64,000 nt of DNA from Deltaproteobacteria bacterium (GCA_016218725.1 JACRDB010000139.1:115022-179021), one strand, 5' to 3'; positions 26,301 to 34,295 are shown, counted from the first letter of the stretch. Program-made: numbers and translations. The notes: generated from the sequence alone by a model not told the origin.

Positions 26301-26654
26301 GGTGTTGGTGCACGAGCCCCCCTGGCAGGTGGTGTTGGGGCAGCGGTTGTCGCAGCGGCCGCAGTTGTCCGGGTCCGAGCCCGGGTCCAGGCAGCGCCCC
26401 CCGCAGCACAGCTGCGCCGGGCCGCACGCGCAGCCCTCGCCCCCGTCGATGGTGGCGTCCAGGGCCCCGTCCGGCGCGTCCCCGGCGTCGATGACCAGCG
26501 CCCGGGGCTGGAGCCGGTCCCAGTCCCAGGTGCAGCCCGGGCCCAGCGCCAGGAGCGCCACGAGAAGAACACCCGGCGGGCACGCCTCGCGCGCGAGCCC
26601 AACATTTGCCGGGCGCGCTCCGCGCGCCCGGGGCCACCGCGATCCCTCACCCAT
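23352..26654 (-). CDS. Cys-rich NGCE-repeat lipoprotein with C-terminal globular domain
   Basis: The product is 1100 aa. The ATG at 26654 overlaps the stop of the TPR/PEGA gene (ATGA); the very long upstream frame extension is antisense noise. A lipoprotein signal (VLLVALLALGPGC) is followed by roughly 14 repeats of ~45-60 residues. The repeat pattern is DCDGxxANGCExxLxTxxxHCGxCGxxC with more Cys pairs between, probably disulfide-rich and possibly metal-binding through the Asp/Asn. The last ~220 residues have few cysteines and look like a beta-rich nidogen-like domain (FFTTAPPPP, LTTAMAISSNGHLLLGDFVFN, RRFVVEYYDAG). A long rigid surface stalk with a binding head is the likely architecture. 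A second family member is at 47611. Confidence 0.82.
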   Translation of the reverse strand: MGEGSRWPRARGARPANVGLAREACPPGVLLVALLALGPGCTWDWDRLQPRALVIDAGDAPDGALDATIDGGEGCACGPAQLCCGGRCLDPGSDPDNCGRCDNRCPNTTCQGGSCTNTCRLGYENCNGNAADGCEVNVLTSDSNCGRCNNGCTSGRACVNGACTCQGTTADCDGNMANGCETDTNVDAAHCGMCGNRCPMGQSCAAGQCVCPGGFADCDGMAANGCEVDPRASSAHCGGCNRACGDRGACAMGACQCSPGWQRCPAGAQCNTALLDPMNCGMCGRVCEAPTALCAAGGCVAACPEGTTACGMVCADLTQDGRNCGTCGRACGAHQRCAGAAGCACEEGWADCDMDPANGCEVELRASAAHCGRCGVACGAGQSCRGGTCGCAGGFRDCGGRCAQCCADTDCDDMVACTADRCVMGACTFTMCARCCPGLTGAMACRDCCADADCTGNRACGMDGRCGACRPGFGDCDMNPANGCETTTNTSANCGACGTRCAFDNATAACRDGRCALVACTPGFADCDMNPANGCEVSLRTSAAHCGACGNACTFAGGSGTCVLGVCSRTVCDMGRGDCDGNMANGCEVDLATDPRNCRLCGNACAVPNATPGCVMGACTVGMCDPGRADCDRSVTNGCEVNTNTDVMNCSGCGVACAFTNGNATCTAGACALGSCRAGFGNCDAMASNGCETALGSNLEHCGACGRACAARPHAVARCDTGACRSDCEPGFADCNGNPADGCETDVRTSLTDCGGCGNTCAPLNGTGQCVLGVCSVRSCFGGFEDCDRSVTNGCEAGISSDTANCGACGRTCALPGVETQRCSGGTCVVDVGACRVGTGDCDGAAANGCEANLLSASGACGRCGVTCATGRSCSGAFCTRGTFRGYTITTPTATELPWVDACALPGSRSFLSGQDDGRVFFTTAPPPPRVEGLLPFPVELFGGLTTAMAISSNGHLLLGDFVFNATVVHTGASYGVLPSTGEPSAAVFIFGRDLVLRSRGTCIGTTGAAPNRRFVVEYYDAGLFAFGTPMLSLTFEAIFNETSQVIEFLYDTPFSGTFNGGSPRDVDGVTVGLQSFGATQGVMHSGRVGAGSRVRFSPM

Positions 26655-27652
26655 CAGAAGGTCCCCTCGAACGTCAAGGAATTGCCACCGAAGCCCACCC
26701 TCACCGCCGCCGGGCGCGCGGGGGGCCCGCCCAGCACCCACAGGAGCGCCCCGGCGGTGAGCCCCGCGAGCCCGAGGCCCAGCGAGACGTTGGTCAGCGT
26801 CTGGAGCGTGCGCCCGCCGTCGACGCGCCCGGCCAGCTCCGGCGGGCACGCAGCGCCCCCGCACTGGCGCTCCAGGTCGCTGAAGCGCGCGCTCGCCAGG
26901 CCCGCGAAGAGCCCGAAGCCCACGAGGCCGGCGCCCCCCACGCCCAGCGCGCTCCAGGCCACCACCAGCGGCACCCGGCGACCCGGCGGAGGCGGCGGCG
27001 GAGGGGGCGGTGGGGGCGTCCAGGGCGTCTCCCGGTGGCCCTCCAGCGCGGGGTTTCGCCGGAGCGTGACCGTCAGCCGCTCGTCGGCGCCGGCGGCGAG
27101 CTCCAGGCCGCGCGTCTCCGTGAGGTAGCCCTCGCACTCCACCACCACGTCCACGTGGCCGGGGAGCACCGGCACGCTCACCCCGAGGGCCGCCACGGGC
27201 ACCTCCCGCCCGGCGATTCGCACGTGGGCCCCGGCGGGCACCTCCGGGACCGTGAGCGTCACCCGCCCGATCCGCGGCTCGATGGAGCGCAGCTCGTTCT
27301 GGGCGGCCTCGCGGGTGGCCGCGTAGCGCGGGTCCGTGGCCGCCCGGTCCGCGGCCTCGCGCACCGTGCGCTCGAACTCCGGGACTGCTTCGTCAAAGCG
27401 GTTGAGCTCCCGGAGGCACCGGGCCACGTACAAGCGCGTGTTGGGCGAGGCGTACAGGCTCAGCGAGGCCCGGAACTCCTCCAGCGCCTCCGCGAAGGTG
27501 CGCGTCTCGTAGAGGCTCGCCCCGCGCGCGAAGCGCTGCTGGGCAAAGGCCGTGTTGTCCTGCCCGAGGGCCTCCGGGGCGAAACCCCCGAGGCTCAGGG
27601 CCCCGGCCACCAGGGCCAGCACCAGGGGCCCGCGGGCGCGACGAGGGCCCAC
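26654..27652 (-). CDS. Secreted TPR/PEGA protein
   Basis: The product is 332 aa. The GTG at 27652 comes two bases after the stop of the upstream kinase. A signal peptide (LVLALVAGALSLGGFAPEALGQ) is followed by TPR-like helices (FARGASLYETRTFAEALEEFRASLSLY; LYVARCLRELNRFDEAVPEFERTV). A PEGA-like beta domain (VTLTVPEVPAGAHVRIAGREVPV, PGHVDVVVECEGY) and a short polyproline run follow. Two membrane helices near the C-terminus (VPLVVAWSALGVGGAGLVGFGLFAGLA and VSLGLGLAGLTAGALLWVLG) come last. This plan is frequent beside Ser/Thr kinases in Myxococcota. Its C-terminal half resembles that of the 61716 protein, which ends in a similar beta-strand. Confidence 0.78.
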   Translation of the reverse strand: MGPRRARGPLVLALVAGALSLGGFAPEALGQDNTAFAQQRFARGASLYETRTFAEALEEFRASLSLYASPNTRLYVARCLRELNRFDEAVPEFERTVREAADRAATDPRYAATREAAQNELRSIEPRIGRVTLTVPEVPAGAHVRIAGREVPVAALGVSVPVLPGHVDVVVECEGYLTETRGLELAAGADERLTVTLRRNPALEGHRETPWTPPPPPPPPPPPGRRVPLVVAWSALGVGGAGLVGFGLFAGLASARFSDLERQCGGAACPPELAGRVDGGRTLQTLTNVSLGLGLAGLTAGALLWVLGGPPARPAAVRVGFGGNSLTFEGTF

Positions 27653-27653
27653 G

Positions 27654-29207
27654 CTAGATCCCCGTCGGGCGGAACTCTCCGCCGCCGTGACCGGGCGTGG
27701 GGTTCGTGTGGGTGTTTGTAGGTGTGGACCCGCTGGAGGCGTTCTGTCCGGGTCGTGTGCGGTTGCGTCCGTGGCGGCCTGGGCGCTCGGGCGTGGGCGG
27801 ATCCACGGGGGCTTCGATCACCATGTGGGCGCTGGGGTCTGGGGTGCCCGTGGGCTGCGCGGGCTGCGTGGGCGTCTGGGGTTGGACCACCACCACCACG
27901 GGCTCGGCGGGGCGGCGGGGCGTTGGGGCCACCGGCCGGGTGACGCCCGGCGAGGCGCCGCCCTGGGCGGCCAGCACCCCGAGGCCCACGGCCAGGAGGA
28001 GACCAAAACCCGCGACGGCCACCAGGAGGCCCTTGCGTGAGGCAGGCGCCGGGACCGCGACGAGCTCCGTGTTGGTGGCGCCCGGGCGCAGCGTGGGGAG
28101 CGCGTTACCGGGGCCCGAGAGGCTGTCCGCCCGGGGGTTGGAGGTGAGCGTGGAGCCCGCGGGGCGCACGGCGGAGTGGGACAGGTCCGCGTTGCGCTCC
28201 GGGTTCGGGACGATGAGCCCCTCGGCGATCTTCCGGAGGAGCTCCCGGCGCTGGGCCAGGGGCTCGGCGAGCACCTCGGTGATGTACGTGGCCACGGCGC
28301 GGGCGTTGGCGACCTTGAAGCCGGCGTTCTCGATGGCGTCGGCCATCTCCGCGCCGGTGGCGAAGCGCTTGCCGGGCTCGCGCTGGAGGGCCTTGACCAC
28401 GATGGCGTCGAGCTCCGGGGGCACCTCCGGGGCCACCGACGAGGGGGCCGGGACCACGCCGTGGAGCACCATGTTCAGGGTCTCCGCGTCGGTGTCCGCG
28501 CGGAAGAGCCTCCGCCCGGTGAGGGCCTCCCAGAAGACCACCCCGGCGGCGTAGAGGTCCGCGCGGCGGTCGACGTCCCGGCAGGAGAGCTGCTCCGGGG
28601 CCATGTACGACATCTTGCCCTTGACCTGGCCCTCGCGGGTGACCGTGGCGCGGGCCTCGGCCTTGGCGATGCCGAAGTCCGTGATCTTCGCCACGCCGTT
28701 GACCCCCACCAGGATGTTCTGCGGGGACACGTCCCGGTGGACGATGTGCAGCGCCTCCCCCTTGGCGTCCACCAGCTCGTGGGCGGCGTGGAGGCCCGAG
28801 AGCACGTCGATCATCACCCGGGTGGTGACCGCCAGGGGCATGCGCTGGCCCTTCTTGGAGGCGCTCCGGATGAGCCCCGAGAGCCGGTCCCCCTCGACGT
28901 ACTCCATCACCAGGTAGAGGTCCTCTTCGTTGCCGACGTCCACCGTGGACACCACGTTGGGGTGGTGGATCTGCGCGGCGAGGCGGGCCTCGTCGAGGAA
29001 CATGTTGGCGAAGTCCTCGTCCCTGCGCAGGTGCGGGTGACAGATCTTCAGCGCCACGATCCGCTCGAAGTTGGCCGCCCCGCGGGCGCGGCCGAGGAAC
29101 ACCGTGGCCATGCCCCCGGTGGCAATCTCGTGGACGAGCTCGTACCGCCCCACGTAGCGCCCGAGCGCCGGGTCGGCCGAGACCACGGACCCTGCTGCGT
29201 TGGTCAT
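27654..29207 (-). CDS. Membrane-anchored Ser/Thr protein kinase
   Basis: The product is 517 aa from ATG 29207; an upstream GTG at 29243 is less likely because the promoter lies between. The kinase domain spans ~20-290: EIATGGMATVFLGRA, IVALKIC, HRDVSPQN with Asp159, DFGIAK, MSYMAPEQL. A Pro/Asn-rich linker, one membrane helix (GLLVAVAGFGLLLAVGLGVLAA, ~393-414) and a Pro/Thr-rich periplasmic tail of ~100 residues follow. It is the first gene of the six-gene minus-strand run and probably the phosphorylation input for its neighbours or for the FHA proteins. No PASTA sensor domain is present. Confidence 0.93.
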   Translation of the reverse strand: MTNAAGSVVSADPALGRYVGRYELVHEIATGGMATVFLGRARGAANFERIVALKICHPHLRRDEDFANMFLDEARLAAQIHHPNVVSTVDVGNEEDLYLVMEYVEGDRLSGLIRSASKKGQRMPLAVTTRVMIDVLSGLHAAHELVDAKGEALHIVHRDVSPQNILVGVNGVAKITDFGIAKAEARATVTREGQVKGKMSYMAPEQLSCRDVDRRADLYAAGVVFWEALTGRRLFRADTDAETLNMVLHGVVPAPSSVAPEVPPELDAIVVKALQREPGKRFATGAEMADAIENAGFKVANARAVATYITEVLAEPLAQRRELLRKIAEGLIVPNPERNADLSHSAVRPAGSTLTSNPRADSLSGPGNALPTLRPGATNTELVAVPAPASRKGLLVAVAGFGLLLAVGLGVLAAQGGASPGVTRPVAPTPRRPAEPVVVVVQPQTPTQPAQPTGTPDPSAHMVIEAPVDPPTPERPGRHGRNRTRPGQNASSGSTPTNTHTNPTPGHGGGEFRPTGI

Positions 29208-29213
29208 ACCCGG

Positions 29214-29243
29214 ATTGTGCTTCCCAACCACGCCGCGAGGCAA
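29214..29243 (-). promoter_or_regulatory. Promoter of kinase operon (leaderless)
   Basis: On the minus strand TTGCCT (29243-29238), 18 nt, CACAAT (29219-29214), then six bases to the ATG at 29207. The -10 to start-codon distance implies a leaderless mRNA. On the plus strand, GGGCTACACT (TACACT at 29252-29257) may be the -10 of the divergent gene at 29344. Confidence 0.5.
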
Positions 29244-29343
29244 GCCCGGGCTACACTCTCCCCGTCATAACTTTTCCCTGGACGGGCCCAAACCCTGGCG
29301 CCCTTCCGTTGTCCCAGGAGACAGTCCCCCGGAGGAGCCTCTG

Positions 29344-29904
29344 ATGCCCACCCGCCACTACACCGTCGCGACCCTGCTGGCCGCCCTGGCCCTGCCGTCC
29401 CTGGCCTCGGCCCAGCCCGCCTGGTGCGTCCCCGGCAACCCCCTCTATGAGCGCGGGGACTACCGGTGCTTCGATCGCCCCCCGAGGCCCTCCCGCGCCC
29501 GCGCCACGGTCCAGGCGCGCGTCGAGGCCGCCCGCTTCCTCTCCGGCGGGAGCCTCTCGGAGAACACCCGCTCGGAGCTCGAAGACTGGCTCAACGGCAT
29601 CGAGGCCGAGCTGGCCCGCGCCCTGCCCTCCCTGGTGGACGGCCACGGCGCGCTCCACACGCCCGATGTGCGCCTCGCCCTGGTGCTCCTGCCCAGCGGG
29701 GACGTCGGCCGCGTGAGGCTCCTGTCGCGCCACGGGGACACCCTGGACCGGGAGATCGCCAGGAGCCTCGTGGGCGCCGTCTCCAACGCCGACGGGACCG
29801 ACACCGCCGGCGCCGAGCTGGAGCTCATCGTCCGGCTCCACCCGCGGCTGCACTACACCCGCTGGCGCCGCCCGGCGCCCCGCTGGGACTACGACGAGGA
29901 GTAG
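29344..29904 (+). CDS. Secreted protein with TonB C-terminal-like domain
   Basis: The product is 186 aa. ATG 29344 follows a GGAGG ribosome binding site at 29332-29336. A signal peptide (TLLAALALPSLASA, cut before QPAW) precedes a Cys pair region (WCVPGN, YRCFDRP) and a helical segment. The ~70-residue C-terminal part (DVRLALVLLPSGDVGRVRLL, LDREIARSLVGAV, ELELIVRLHP) has the strand-helix-strand pattern of TonB C-terminal domains. It lies 38 bp before a second TonB-like gene, so the pair may act together in energised outer-membrane transport. No partner ExbBD genes are seen. Confidence 0.62.
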   Translation: MPTRHYTVATLLAALALPSLASAQPAWCVPGNPLYERGDYRCFDRPPRPSRARATVQARVEAARFLSGGSLSENTRSELEDWLNGIEAELARALPSLVDGHGALHTPDVRLALVLLPSGDVGRVRLLSRHGDTLDREIARSLVGAVSNADGTDTAGAELELIVRLHPRLHYTRWRRPAPRWDYDEE

Positions 29905-29942
29905 CCTTGCGCCCGGGGCCCTGAGCGCGCACCATCGGTTTC

Positions 29943-31130
29943 GTGCGGGCCCCGCGCCTTCAAGGTCCCCTGGCGCTGTCCCTCGCCCTCCACGGCGCCC
30001 TCACCGCCACGGCCATCGCACTCCGCCCTACAGAGACTCACCTCCTCAGGATCACTCCTACACCACCCGTGGAGGTGGAGATCCTCCCCACACCGCCGGA
30101 GACAGCACCACCGGTCCCTGCCCCCACCCACAGGGAGGTACCCGCGCGTCCGGCGTCTCCGTTGTCGGTCGCGCGGGTCGGGCGGGCGCTGGGAGAGGTG
30201 CGCGCGCCGGTCCCTCTGGCCACGGTGGAGGCCGCGGGTGGCGGCGCGCAGCGGGGGCCCGAGGCACCCCCGGAGGCGCGCCCGTCGCCGGCGCCCACGA
30301 CACCGTTGGATGGCCTGGAGCTCCTGCGCCACGGGAGCGACACGGCGCTGCGGGACCTGGCCCGCGGGACCCTGGACCTGGGCGTACGCGGCAACGGGCA
30401 CCCCGGCAGGAGCCTGGCGCCCGAGGTCGCCGGGAGGCCCTCGCCCGGCGCGCTCGCGGTGGCCAACGCCCCCTTGCGTCGCTGGCGCGAGGGGCGCCAC
30501 CGGCACGAGGCCCCCGGGGTGCGGGGCTACCTCTGGACCCTGCGCCGGAGGATGGAAGAAGCCTGGCGCCCGAGGGTGGTGCACGAGGTCACGCTGGTGG
30601 ACACGCTGGTGGCGACGCTGGCGATGCCCCTGAGCGCGCAGCAGGCGGTGCAGCGGGCGGCCTTCGGGCCCGCGGCGGCGCCCTCGCGGCAGGGCGCGGC
30701 CATCGACGCGCTGGAGGGCCCCCGCGGCGGGGTGAACACGCCCGGGGCGCTGCAGGCGCAGTTTACGGGCATCATTGATGCTTCGGCGGGCAACACCCGC
30801 GTGACGCGCGCCGAGGTGGAGGTCGAGCAGGACGCCGCCGGGGTCGTGCAGCGCATCCGGGTGGTGCACAGCAGCCAGCTCCCGAGCTTCGACGCCGAGG
30901 CGGTGGGCGCCGTGCGCGAGGCGCTGCCGTTGCAGCCGCCGGTGGCGATGCCCGGCGGGCGGCGCTCGCGCTGGAGCTTCCAGGTGGTGGTGTCCCGGGA
31001 CCCCTTCGTGCCGGGCGTGGGGATCGCCTTCGACGAGAGCACCGGGTGGTTCGAGGTCCACGTCCCGGGGCGCAGGCACCTGCGCTCCCGGGTGTGGCTT
31101 GAGGACGCCCGCCCCCTCGTCGGGGGCTGA
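29943..31130 (+). CDS. TonB-like energy transducer
   Basis: The product is 395 aa. GTG start at 29943. An N-terminal signal-anchor (LALSLALHGALTATAIAL, containing the His of the TonB SxxxH motif type: SLALH) is followed by a Pro-rich periplasmic spacer (PPVEVEILPTPPETAPPVP). A middle helical region follows. The C-terminal domain has TRAEVEVEQDAAGVVQRIRVV, LPSFDAEAVGAVREAL and RWSFQVVVS, the TonB-C beta-alpha-beta layout. It probably links inner-membrane proton motive force to outer-membrane receptors. It converges with clpB, with only four bases between their stops. Confidence 0.72.
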   Translation: MRAPRLQGPLALSLALHGALTATAIALRPTETHLLRITPTPPVEVEILPTPPETAPPVPAPTHREVPARPASPLSVARVGRALGEVRAPVPLATVEAAGGGAQRGPEAPPEARPSPAPTTPLDGLELLRHGSDTALRDLARGTLDLGVRGNGHPGRSLAPEVAGRPSPGALAVANAPLRRWREGRHRHEAPGVRGYLWTLRRRMEEAWRPRVVHEVTLVDTLVATLAMPLSAQQAVQRAAFGPAAAPSRQGAAIDALEGPRGGVNTPGALQAQFTGIIDASAGNTRVTRAEVEVEQDAAGVVQRIRVVHSSQLPSFDAEAVGAVREALPLQPPVAMPGGRRSRWSFQVVVSRDPFVPGVGIAFDESTGWFEVHVPGRRHLRSRVWLEDARPLVGG

Positions 31131-31134
31131 CGGG

Positions 31135-33720
31135 TCAGTTCACGAAGGCCTTCTCGAAGCGGAACTCCCCGGCGCCCGCGCGCACGACGCGCACGGTCTC
31201 CCCGGGGAGGTACTCCCCGGACAGGAGCTTCTGCGCCAGCGGGTTCTCCAGGTGCTGCTGGATGGCGCGCTTGAGCGGCCGGGCGCCGTAGACCGGGTCC
31301 CAGCCGAGCTCCCCGAGGGCGTCCCTGGCGGCGTCGTCCACGGCGAGCTTCAGGTCCCGGCGCTCCAGCCTCCGGGCGAAGTTGTCGAGCTGCAGGTCCA
31401 CGATCTTCCGGAGGTGCTCGCGCGCCAGGCGGTGGAAGATGATGGTCTCGTCCAGGCGGTTCAGGAACTCCGGGCGGAAGTGCCTGCGCAGCTCCTCCAG
31501 CACGGCCTTGCGCACCTCGCGGTCGCCGGCCACGTCTTGAATGAGGTGGCTGCCGACGTTGCTGGTGAGGATCAGCACGGTGTTGCGGAAGTCCACCGTG
31601 CGGCCCTGGCCGTCCGTGAGCCGCCCGTCGTCGAGCACCTGCAGGAGCACGTTCCAGACGTCCGGGTGGGCCTTCTCGACCTCGTCGAAGAGCACCACCG
31701 AGTAGGGCCTGCGGCGCACGGGCTCCGTGAGCTGGCCGCCCTCGTCGTAGCCCACGTACCCCGGCGGGGCGCCGATCAGCCGCGACACGGCGTGCTTCTC
31801 CATGTACTCGCTCATGTCCAGCCGGAGCATGGCGCGCTCGTCGTCGAAGAGGAACTCCGCCAGGGCCTTGGCCAGCTCGGTCTTGCCCACGCCCGTCGGC
31901 CCCAGGAACAAGAAGCTCCCGATGGGGCGGCGCTCGTCGCCGAGGCCCGCCCGCGCGCGCCGCACGGCGTTGGCCACGGCGCGCACGGCCTCCTCCTGGC
32001 CCACCACCCGGCCGCCGAGCTCGTCCTCCATGCGCAGGAGCCGGGCCTGCTCGCCCTCGAGCATCTTGGTCACCGGGATCCCGGTCCACTTGGACACGAT
32101 GGCCGCGATGTCCTCCGCGGTGACCTCCGTCCGGAAGAAGGCCTTGCCGCTCTTCTCCACCCGGGCGATCTCCGCCTGGAAGCCCTCGAGCTCGGCCTCC
32201 AGCTTCGGCAGCTCGAACTTCTCCAGGCGCATCACGTCCTCGTAGGAGCGGGCCTTGCGGGCGCGGTCCAGGGAGTTCTTCGCGGCCTCGAGCTTCGTCT
32301 TCACGTCGGCCACCCGGCCCACGAGGTCCTTCTCGCGGCGCCACTGGGCCTCCATGGCGGTCACCTGCGCGGAGAGGTCGGCCCCCTCGCGCCGGGCCTC
32401 CTCCAGCCGCGCCTGGCTGGCCTTGTCGGTCTCCCGCGCGAGGGCCAGCTCCTCGATGGTGAGCCGGTCCTTCTGGCGCTCCAGGCGCTCGATCTCGAAG
32501 GGCTTGCTGCCGATCTCCATCTTCAGCCGCGAGGCGGCCTCGTCCACGAGGTCAATGGCCTTGTCGGGCAGGAACCGTTCGGTGATGTACCGGTGCGACA
32601 GCGTGGACGCCGCCACGATGGCCCCGTCTTGAATCCGGATCTTGTGGTGGTTCTCGTAGCGCTCCTTGAGGCCCCGGAGGATCGCGATGGTGTCCTCCAC
32701 CGTGGGCTGCGGCACGAACACCTGCTGGAAGCGCCGCTCCAGGGCGGCGTCCTTCTCCACGCGCTTGCGGTACTCGTCCAGGGTGGTGGCGCCGATGCAG
32801 TGCAGCTCCCCCCGGGCCAGCGCGGGCTTGAGCATGTTCGACGCGTCCATGGCCCCCTCGGCGGCCCCGGCCCCCACCAGCGTGTGCAGCTCGTCGATGA
32901 ACAGCACCACGTTGCCGCTGGCCTCGACCTCCTTGAGCACGGCCTTGAGGCGCTCCTCGAACTCGCCGCGGAACTTGGCCCCCGCCACCAGCGAGGCCAG
33001 GTCTAGCGCCACGATGCGCTTGTCCCGCAGCGTCTCCGGCACGTCCCGGTCCACGATGCGCTGGGCCAGGCCCTCCACGATGGCCGTCTTGCCCACGCCG
33101 GGCTCGCCGATGAGCACCGGGTTGTTCTTGGTCCGGCGCGAGAGCACCTGCATCACCCGCCGGATCTCCTCGTCGCGGCCGATCACCGGGTCCAGCTTCT
33201 TCTGCGACGCCAGCTTCGTCAGGTCCTTGCAGTACTTCTCCAGCGCCTGGAAGGTGCCCTCCGGGTCCTGGGTGGTCACCCGCTGGCTGCCCCGCACCTC
33301 GCGCAGGGCCCCGAGGAACCTCGGCTCGTCCATCCCGTGCCGGGAGAACGCCTGGGCCACCTCCCGGTCGTGCTTGAGCAGCGCCAGGCCCAGGTGCTCC
33401 GTGGAGACAAAATCGTCCTTGAGGTGCTTCGCTTCGTCCTCGGCCTTCTGGAGCGCCCCCACCAGGCGGGTGGAGAGCCTGGCCTCGCTCCCGCCGGAGA
33501 CCTTCGGGAGCTTGTCCAGGTGGCGCTCGAACTCCGCCAGGAGCTTCTGCGGGTCCGCCCCGGCCTTGGCGACCAGGGCCGGGACCACGCCCTGCTCCTG
33601 CGCCAGGAGCGCGGCGCACAGGTGCTCCGGCGTCACCTCGGGGTTGCCCCGGCGAGAGGCGCGGTCCCCCGCGTCGGTGATGGCCTCGCGGCTCTTCGTG
33701 GTGTATCGGTCAAAGCGCAT
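31135..33720 (-). CDS. clpB: Disaggregase ClpB
   Basis: The product is 861 aa, full length for ClpB. The N-terminal Clp-N repeats (residues 1-145) are followed by AAA-1 with GEPGVGKT at 205-212 and VVLFIDELHTLVGAG. The ClpB-specific middle coiled coil (~400-520) and AAA-2 with GPTGVGKT near 607-614 follow, along with LDMSEYMEKHAVSRLIGAPPGYVGYDEGGQLTEPVRR. No ClpP-binding IGF/IGL loop was noted, consistent with a disaggregase that works with DnaK. An AGGAGG ribosome binding site lies just before ATG 33720. A consensus-like promoter and a palindrome lie upstream. Confidence 0.97.
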   Translation of the reverse strand: MRFDRYTTKSREAITDAGDRASRRGNPEVTPEHLCAALLAQEQGVVPALVAKAGADPQKLLAEFERHLDKLPKVSGGSEARLSTRLVGALQKAEDEAKHLKDDFVSTEHLGLALLKHDREVAQAFSRHGMDEPRFLGALREVRGSQRVTTQDPEGTFQALEKYCKDLTKLASQKKLDPVIGRDEEIRRVMQVLSRRTKNNPVLIGEPGVGKTAIVEGLAQRIVDRDVPETLRDKRIVALDLASLVAGAKFRGEFEERLKAVLKEVEASGNVVLFIDELHTLVGAGAAEGAMDASNMLKPALARGELHCIGATTLDEYRKRVEKDAALERRFQQVFVPQPTVEDTIAILRGLKERYENHHKIRIQDGAIVAASTLSHRYITERFLPDKAIDLVDEAASRLKMEIGSKPFEIERLERQKDRLTIEELALARETDKASQARLEEARREGADLSAQVTAMEAQWRREKDLVGRVADVKTKLEAAKNSLDRARKARSYEDVMRLEKFELPKLEAELEGFQAEIARVEKSGKAFFRTEVTAEDIAAIVSKWTGIPVTKMLEGEQARLLRMEDELGGRVVGQEEAVRAVANAVRRARAGLGDERRPIGSFLFLGPTGVGKTELAKALAEFLFDDERAMLRLDMSEYMEKHAVSRLIGAPPGYVGYDEGGQLTEPVRRRPYSVVLFDEVEKAHPDVWNVLLQVLDDGRLTDGQGRTVDFRNTVLILTSNVGSHLIQDVAGDREVRKAVLEELRRHFRPEFLNRLDETIIFHRLAREHLRKIVDLQLDNFARRLERRDLKLAVDDAARDALGELGWDPVYGARPLKRAIQQHLENPLAQKLLSGEYLPGETVRVVRAGAGEFRFEKAFVN

Positions 33721-33825
33721 GGGAGTCCTCCTGAGGGTACGCCCGTAGGGCGCCCGGTGGGGTCGGGTAGGGGGGTGTGGGGTGGCCGTGGCAGCCGCCC
33801 GGCGGGCGCTGCGGTGCCGTCAAGA

Positions 33826-33854
33826 ACCGTAAGCATCGCCCGTGCCGACGTCAA
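33826..33854 (-). promoter_or_regulatory. clpB promoter
   Basis: On the minus strand TTGACG (33854-33849), 17 nt, TACGGT (33831-33826). Initiation would be near 33819, giving a leader of about 100 nt. The elements fit housekeeping sigma better than the sigma-32 consensus. The -35 sits inside the 18-bp palindrome. Confidence 0.55.
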
Positions 33855-33861
33855 CGTCGGC
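33844..33861. promoter_or_regulatory. 18-bp perfect palindrome over the clpB -35
   Basis: Arms GCCGACGT and ACGTCGGC (8 bp, perfect) flank two central bases, centred on the TTGACG hexamer. It differs from CIRCE and HAIR heat-shock operators. It lies only nine bases beyond the stop of the lipoprotein gene at 33870. It could therefore instead be that gene's transcriptional stem-loop (7-bp stem, TTGA loop), although no U-tract follows. Confidence 0.45.
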
Positions 33862-33869
33862 CGGGGCGG

Positions 33870-34295
33870 TCAGTGGGAGCCCGCCGCGGCGGTGAAGGCC
33901 TGGCAGCTCACCAGGTCGCTGTCGTCAATGGTCCAGCCGGAGTCCTCGGCGCAGATGCCCACGTTGTGCAGGATGCACTCGTCGCCGTCCTCGTCCACGA
34001 GCTTGAGGTCGTAGCTCTCGCACGGGATGCTGTGCAGGGTGTAGTCCTCGCCGGCGCGCAGGACGTGGGCGCCGAGCTGGTCCGGGCCCCAGGTGGTCTG
34101 GCTCACCGGCGAGAGATAGATGTGAAAGATCGCCCAGCGGGAGTGGTTGCGGAACACCACCGAGGAGTCCGTGGACACGGTCTGCCCGCCGGAGGTGCCG
34201 CCGCCCGTGGCGGCGGTGGCGGTCGTGGTGGTGGTGCCACCCGAAGAGCAGCCCAGCGCCACGAGAAGCCCGCAGAGACCCAGGAACCTACGCAT
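33870..34295 (-). CDS. Small lipoprotein
   Basis: The product is 141 aa. The lipobox GLLVALGC is followed by a Thr/Gly-rich linker (SSGGTTTTTATAATGGG). A compact beta domain follows with SSVVFRNHSRWAIFHIYLSPV, TWGPDQLGAHVLRAGEDYTL and YDLKLVDEDGDEC, plus Cys pairs in CESYD/ECILHNVGIC. Domains with the N-S-x-x-I-x-x-L/I-Y-x-S-P....WG.D.LG pattern are common in Myxococcota and other bacterial surface proteins of unknown function. The ATG has GGAG seven bases upstream. No functional partner is evident. Confidence 0.75.
   Translation of the reverse strand: MRRFLGLCGLLVALGCSSGGTTTTTATAATGGGTSGGQTVSTDSSVVFRNHSRWAIFHIYLSPVSQTTWGPDQLGAHVLRAGEDYTLHSIPCESYDLKLVDEDGDECILHNVGICAEDSGWTIDDSDLVSCQAFTAAAGSH

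Noticed and set aside
23400..27128. A 1242-residue open frame on the plus strand
   Set aside because: It is antisense to the Cys-rich NGCE-repeat lipoprotein, which has clear repeats and a signal peptide. Long antisense frames are expected at this GC content.
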